This document shows positions 41,372 to 42,642 of a stretch of DNA of 42,642 bases, piece after piece (position 1 is the stretch's first letter; every line of letters starts with the position of its first letter). The notes under the pieces are model-generated. The model did not search any database. It was given only the letters and a program-made list of their open reading frames with translations, and was not told the origin of the DNA. Both the position numbers and the translations under genes were made by a program. The stretch spans positions 1 to 42,642 of the forward strand of contig NZ_JAUDBQ010000023.1 in NCBI RefSeq assembly GCF_030372105.1, in the 5' to 3' direction. The DNA comes from Cellulomonas cellasea (GTDB lineage: Bacteria > Actinomycetota > Actinomycetes > Actinomycetales > Cellulomonadaceae).

Positions 41372-41403
41372 TCGTGGCTTTCGGACCTCGTGGCTTTCGG
41401 ACC
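41372..41403. repeat. perfect 16-bp tandem repeat upstream of the ABC operon
   Basis: TCGTGGCTTTCGGACC occurs twice head-to-tail with no mismatch (41372-41387 and 41388-41403), 15 bases upstream of the small membrane protein start and in the intergenic region shared with the histidine kinase gene. Its period is about 1.5 helix turns. A response-regulator binding site is a good candidate. Confidence 0.75.
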
Positions 41404-41515
41404 CCACCGACGCTAGGAACCTCGCCGCCCCGGGACGATCCCGCCAGCGCCCGACCCCAGGTGCAGCAGGCTGTACTTCTTCCCCGGGGGCCTGCCGCGG
41501 CGCGCGCGGGTCGCC

Positions 41516-41521
41516 TAGGGT
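41516..41521 (+). promoter_or_regulatory. -10 element TAGGGT of a leaderless kinase transcript
   Basis: TAGGGT lies 7 bases before the GTG at 41529 with no ribosome site in between, the same layout as at hsdM and the alpha/beta hydrolase. Confidence 0.45.
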
Positions 41522-41528
41522 CCTCGAC

Positions 41529-42642
41529 GTGGAGGCCCGGGCTCAGCGCGACGCGACCGCCGCCCGCCGGGGCGGCGCGGTGGCGGGCCGCGCCCTCGAC
41601 GCGTTCGAGCAGCTCGCGGGCGGCCTGGCGACCGCCGTGCTCGCCGTGGTCGCCCTGCTGTGGGTGGTGGTGTGCGCCGTCGCCTGCGTGGTCGGCGTCG
41701 GGTTCTGGCTGCTGCCGGGGGCGCTCCGCGCGGCACGGGCCGTCAGCGACCGGGAGCGCGCACGGCTCACCCGCAGCGGGCGCGAGGTCATCGGCCCGCA
41801 CCCTGTGCCGGACAGGCTGGGCGCCGCGCTCGCGGACACGGCCGTGCGCCGCGAGCTGGGCTGGCTGGCGTGCGCCTCGACCCTGGGCCTGCTGCTGGGC
41901 CTGCTCGGGTTGACGCTGCCGTTGAACGCCGCGCGGGACGCCACGTTCGTGCTGTGGTGGCGGTCAGTCGCCGAGGAGTACCGCTCGCCGTCCTTCGGCC
42001 CGTGGATCGTGGAGGGCTGGGCGGGCGCCGTCGCCGTCACGCTCGCCGGCTTCGCCTGGGTGGCCATCGCGGTGGGGGTGGCGCCGTGGATGGCCCGCCT
42101 GCAGGCGTGGCCCGGGCGCCGGCTGCTGAGCCCCGACCGGGGGACGGACCTGGCGATGCGCGTCCAGGAGCTCACCGCCACCCGGGCCGGCGCCCTCGAC
42201 GCCCACGCGGCGGAGTTGCGGCGCATCGAGCGGTCGCTGCACGACGGGACGCAGAACCGCATCGTCGCGGTCAGCCTGCTGCTGGGCGCCGCGCAACGCG
42301 CCCTCGCCCGTGACCCGGCCGAGGCGGGGCCGCTGCTCGCCCGCGCGCAGGACGCCGCGGAGCAGGCGCTCGTGGAGCTGCGAGCCGTCGCGCGCAGCAT
42401 CCTGCCGGCGGTGTTGGAGCACCGGTCGTTGTCCGACGCGCTGTCCGGGCTCGCCGCGACCAGCCCGGTGCCGTGCCGGCTCGACGCCGCGGACATCGGG
42501 CGATGCGCCGCGTCCGTGGAGGCCACCGCGTACTTCGTGGTCGCCGAGGCGCTGACCAACGTGGTGCGGCACAGCCAGGCGCAGAGCTCCGTGGTGACGG
42601 TGCGGCGCATCGACGACAGGTTGGAGCTCGCGGTGCAGGACG
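41529..42642 (+). CDS. sensor histidine kinase, NarL/DesK class (partial at the right edge)
   Basis: The first 371 residues are present; the gene runs off the window. A GTG start gives VEARAQRDATAARRG. A four-helix membrane sensor region follows (about residues 35-190, 'putative sensor' type). The HisKA_3 domain contains the phosphorylated His238 in RIERSLHDGTQNR. The HATPase domain has the N-box Asn344 in EALTNVVRHS. Its partner response regulator should lie just beyond the edge. It is divergent from the ABC operon with a 171-base gap containing the 16-bp tandem repeat, suggesting that the two-component system controls the transporter. Confidence 0.92.
   Translation, partial: MEARAQRDATAARRGGAVAGRALDAFEQLAGGLATAVLAVVALLWVVVCAVACVVGVGFWLLPGALRAARAVSDRERARLTRSGREVIGPHPVPDRLGAALADTAVRRELGWLACASTLGLLLGLLGLTLPLNAARDATFVLWWRSVAEEYRSPSFGPWIVEGWAGAVAVTLAGFAWVAIAVGVAPWMARLQAWPGRRLLSPDRGTDLAMRVQELTATRAGALDAHAAELRRIERSLHDGTQNRIVAVSLLLGAAQRALARDPAEAGPLLARAQDAAEQALVELRAVARSILPAVLEHRSLSDALSGLAATSPVPCRLDAADIGRCAASVEATAYFVVAEALTNVVRHSQAQSSVVTVRRIDDRLELAVQD

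Noticed and set aside
1-42642. Insertion sequence, transposase or integrase genes
   Set aside because: No transposase or recombinase motif was seen in any frame, so the island's mobility cannot be shown from this window.

Overview
The window is high-GC DNA from an actinomycete. The strongest clues point to a plant-polymer-degrading member of the Micrococcales, in the Cellulomonas, Isoptericola or Xylanimonas neighbourhood. These are a secreted NodB-CBM-GH10 xylanase, a YicI-type alpha-xylosidase beside a sugar ABC importer, a deazaflavin-dependent nitroreductase-family protein, and several genes whose -10 element sits 6-7 bases before the start codon (leaderless transcripts). The genus is an inference; no rRNA or other marker gene is present.

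Bases 1-13300 look like a defence island. On the minus strand is an overlapping pair encoding a Gly/Ala-rich membrane protein and a 140-aa soluble partner, function unknown. Next comes an OGG-fold protein that keeps a Lys/Asp pair spaced as in HhH-GPD glycosylases. It is followed by a type I restriction-modification operon in the order hsdM-hsdS-mrr-hsdR, with a type IV-like Mrr endonuclease gene placed between hsdS and hsdR. A 666-aa coiled-coil protein of unknown function follows. The island ends with a GNAT-toxin/DUF1778-antitoxin pair in reversed order (toxin first), with a 21-bp near-palindrome between the two genes.

Bases 13400-26300 are mixed chromosomal genes: a HAD phosphatase, a lipoprotein, and a SipW-type secretion locus (substrate - signal peptidase - substrate). 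An overlapping PAP2-PAP2-diacylglycerol-kinase operon follows. The rest are an alpha/beta hydrolase, a GNAT acetyltransferase, a LysE exporter, a stand-alone GIY-YIG protein, a deazaflavin-type oxidoreductase, a GyrI-like protein, a PhoA-type alkaline phosphatase and a NYN-domain protein.

Bases 26400-37700 are devoted to xylan and xyloglucan. A LacI regulator and the alpha-xylosidase YicI are transcribed away from a three-gene ABC importer (binding protein plus two permeases, no ATPase). Two operator-like sites with an AAACCGGTTT-type core lie between them, and a different palindrome precedes the large NodB-CBM-GH10-CBM9 xylanase gene. A dihydrofolate-reductase-family protein sits between the importer and the xylanase.

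Bases 37740-42642 hold an FtsX-type ABC transporter (small membrane protein, ATPase, permease) divergent from a NarL-class histidine kinase that runs off the right edge. A perfect 16-bp tandem repeat lies just upstream of the transporter operon.

The most promising places for something undescribed are the membrane-protein pair at the left edge, the 666-aa protein behind the type I system, and the reversed toxin-antitoxin pair with its internal operator.
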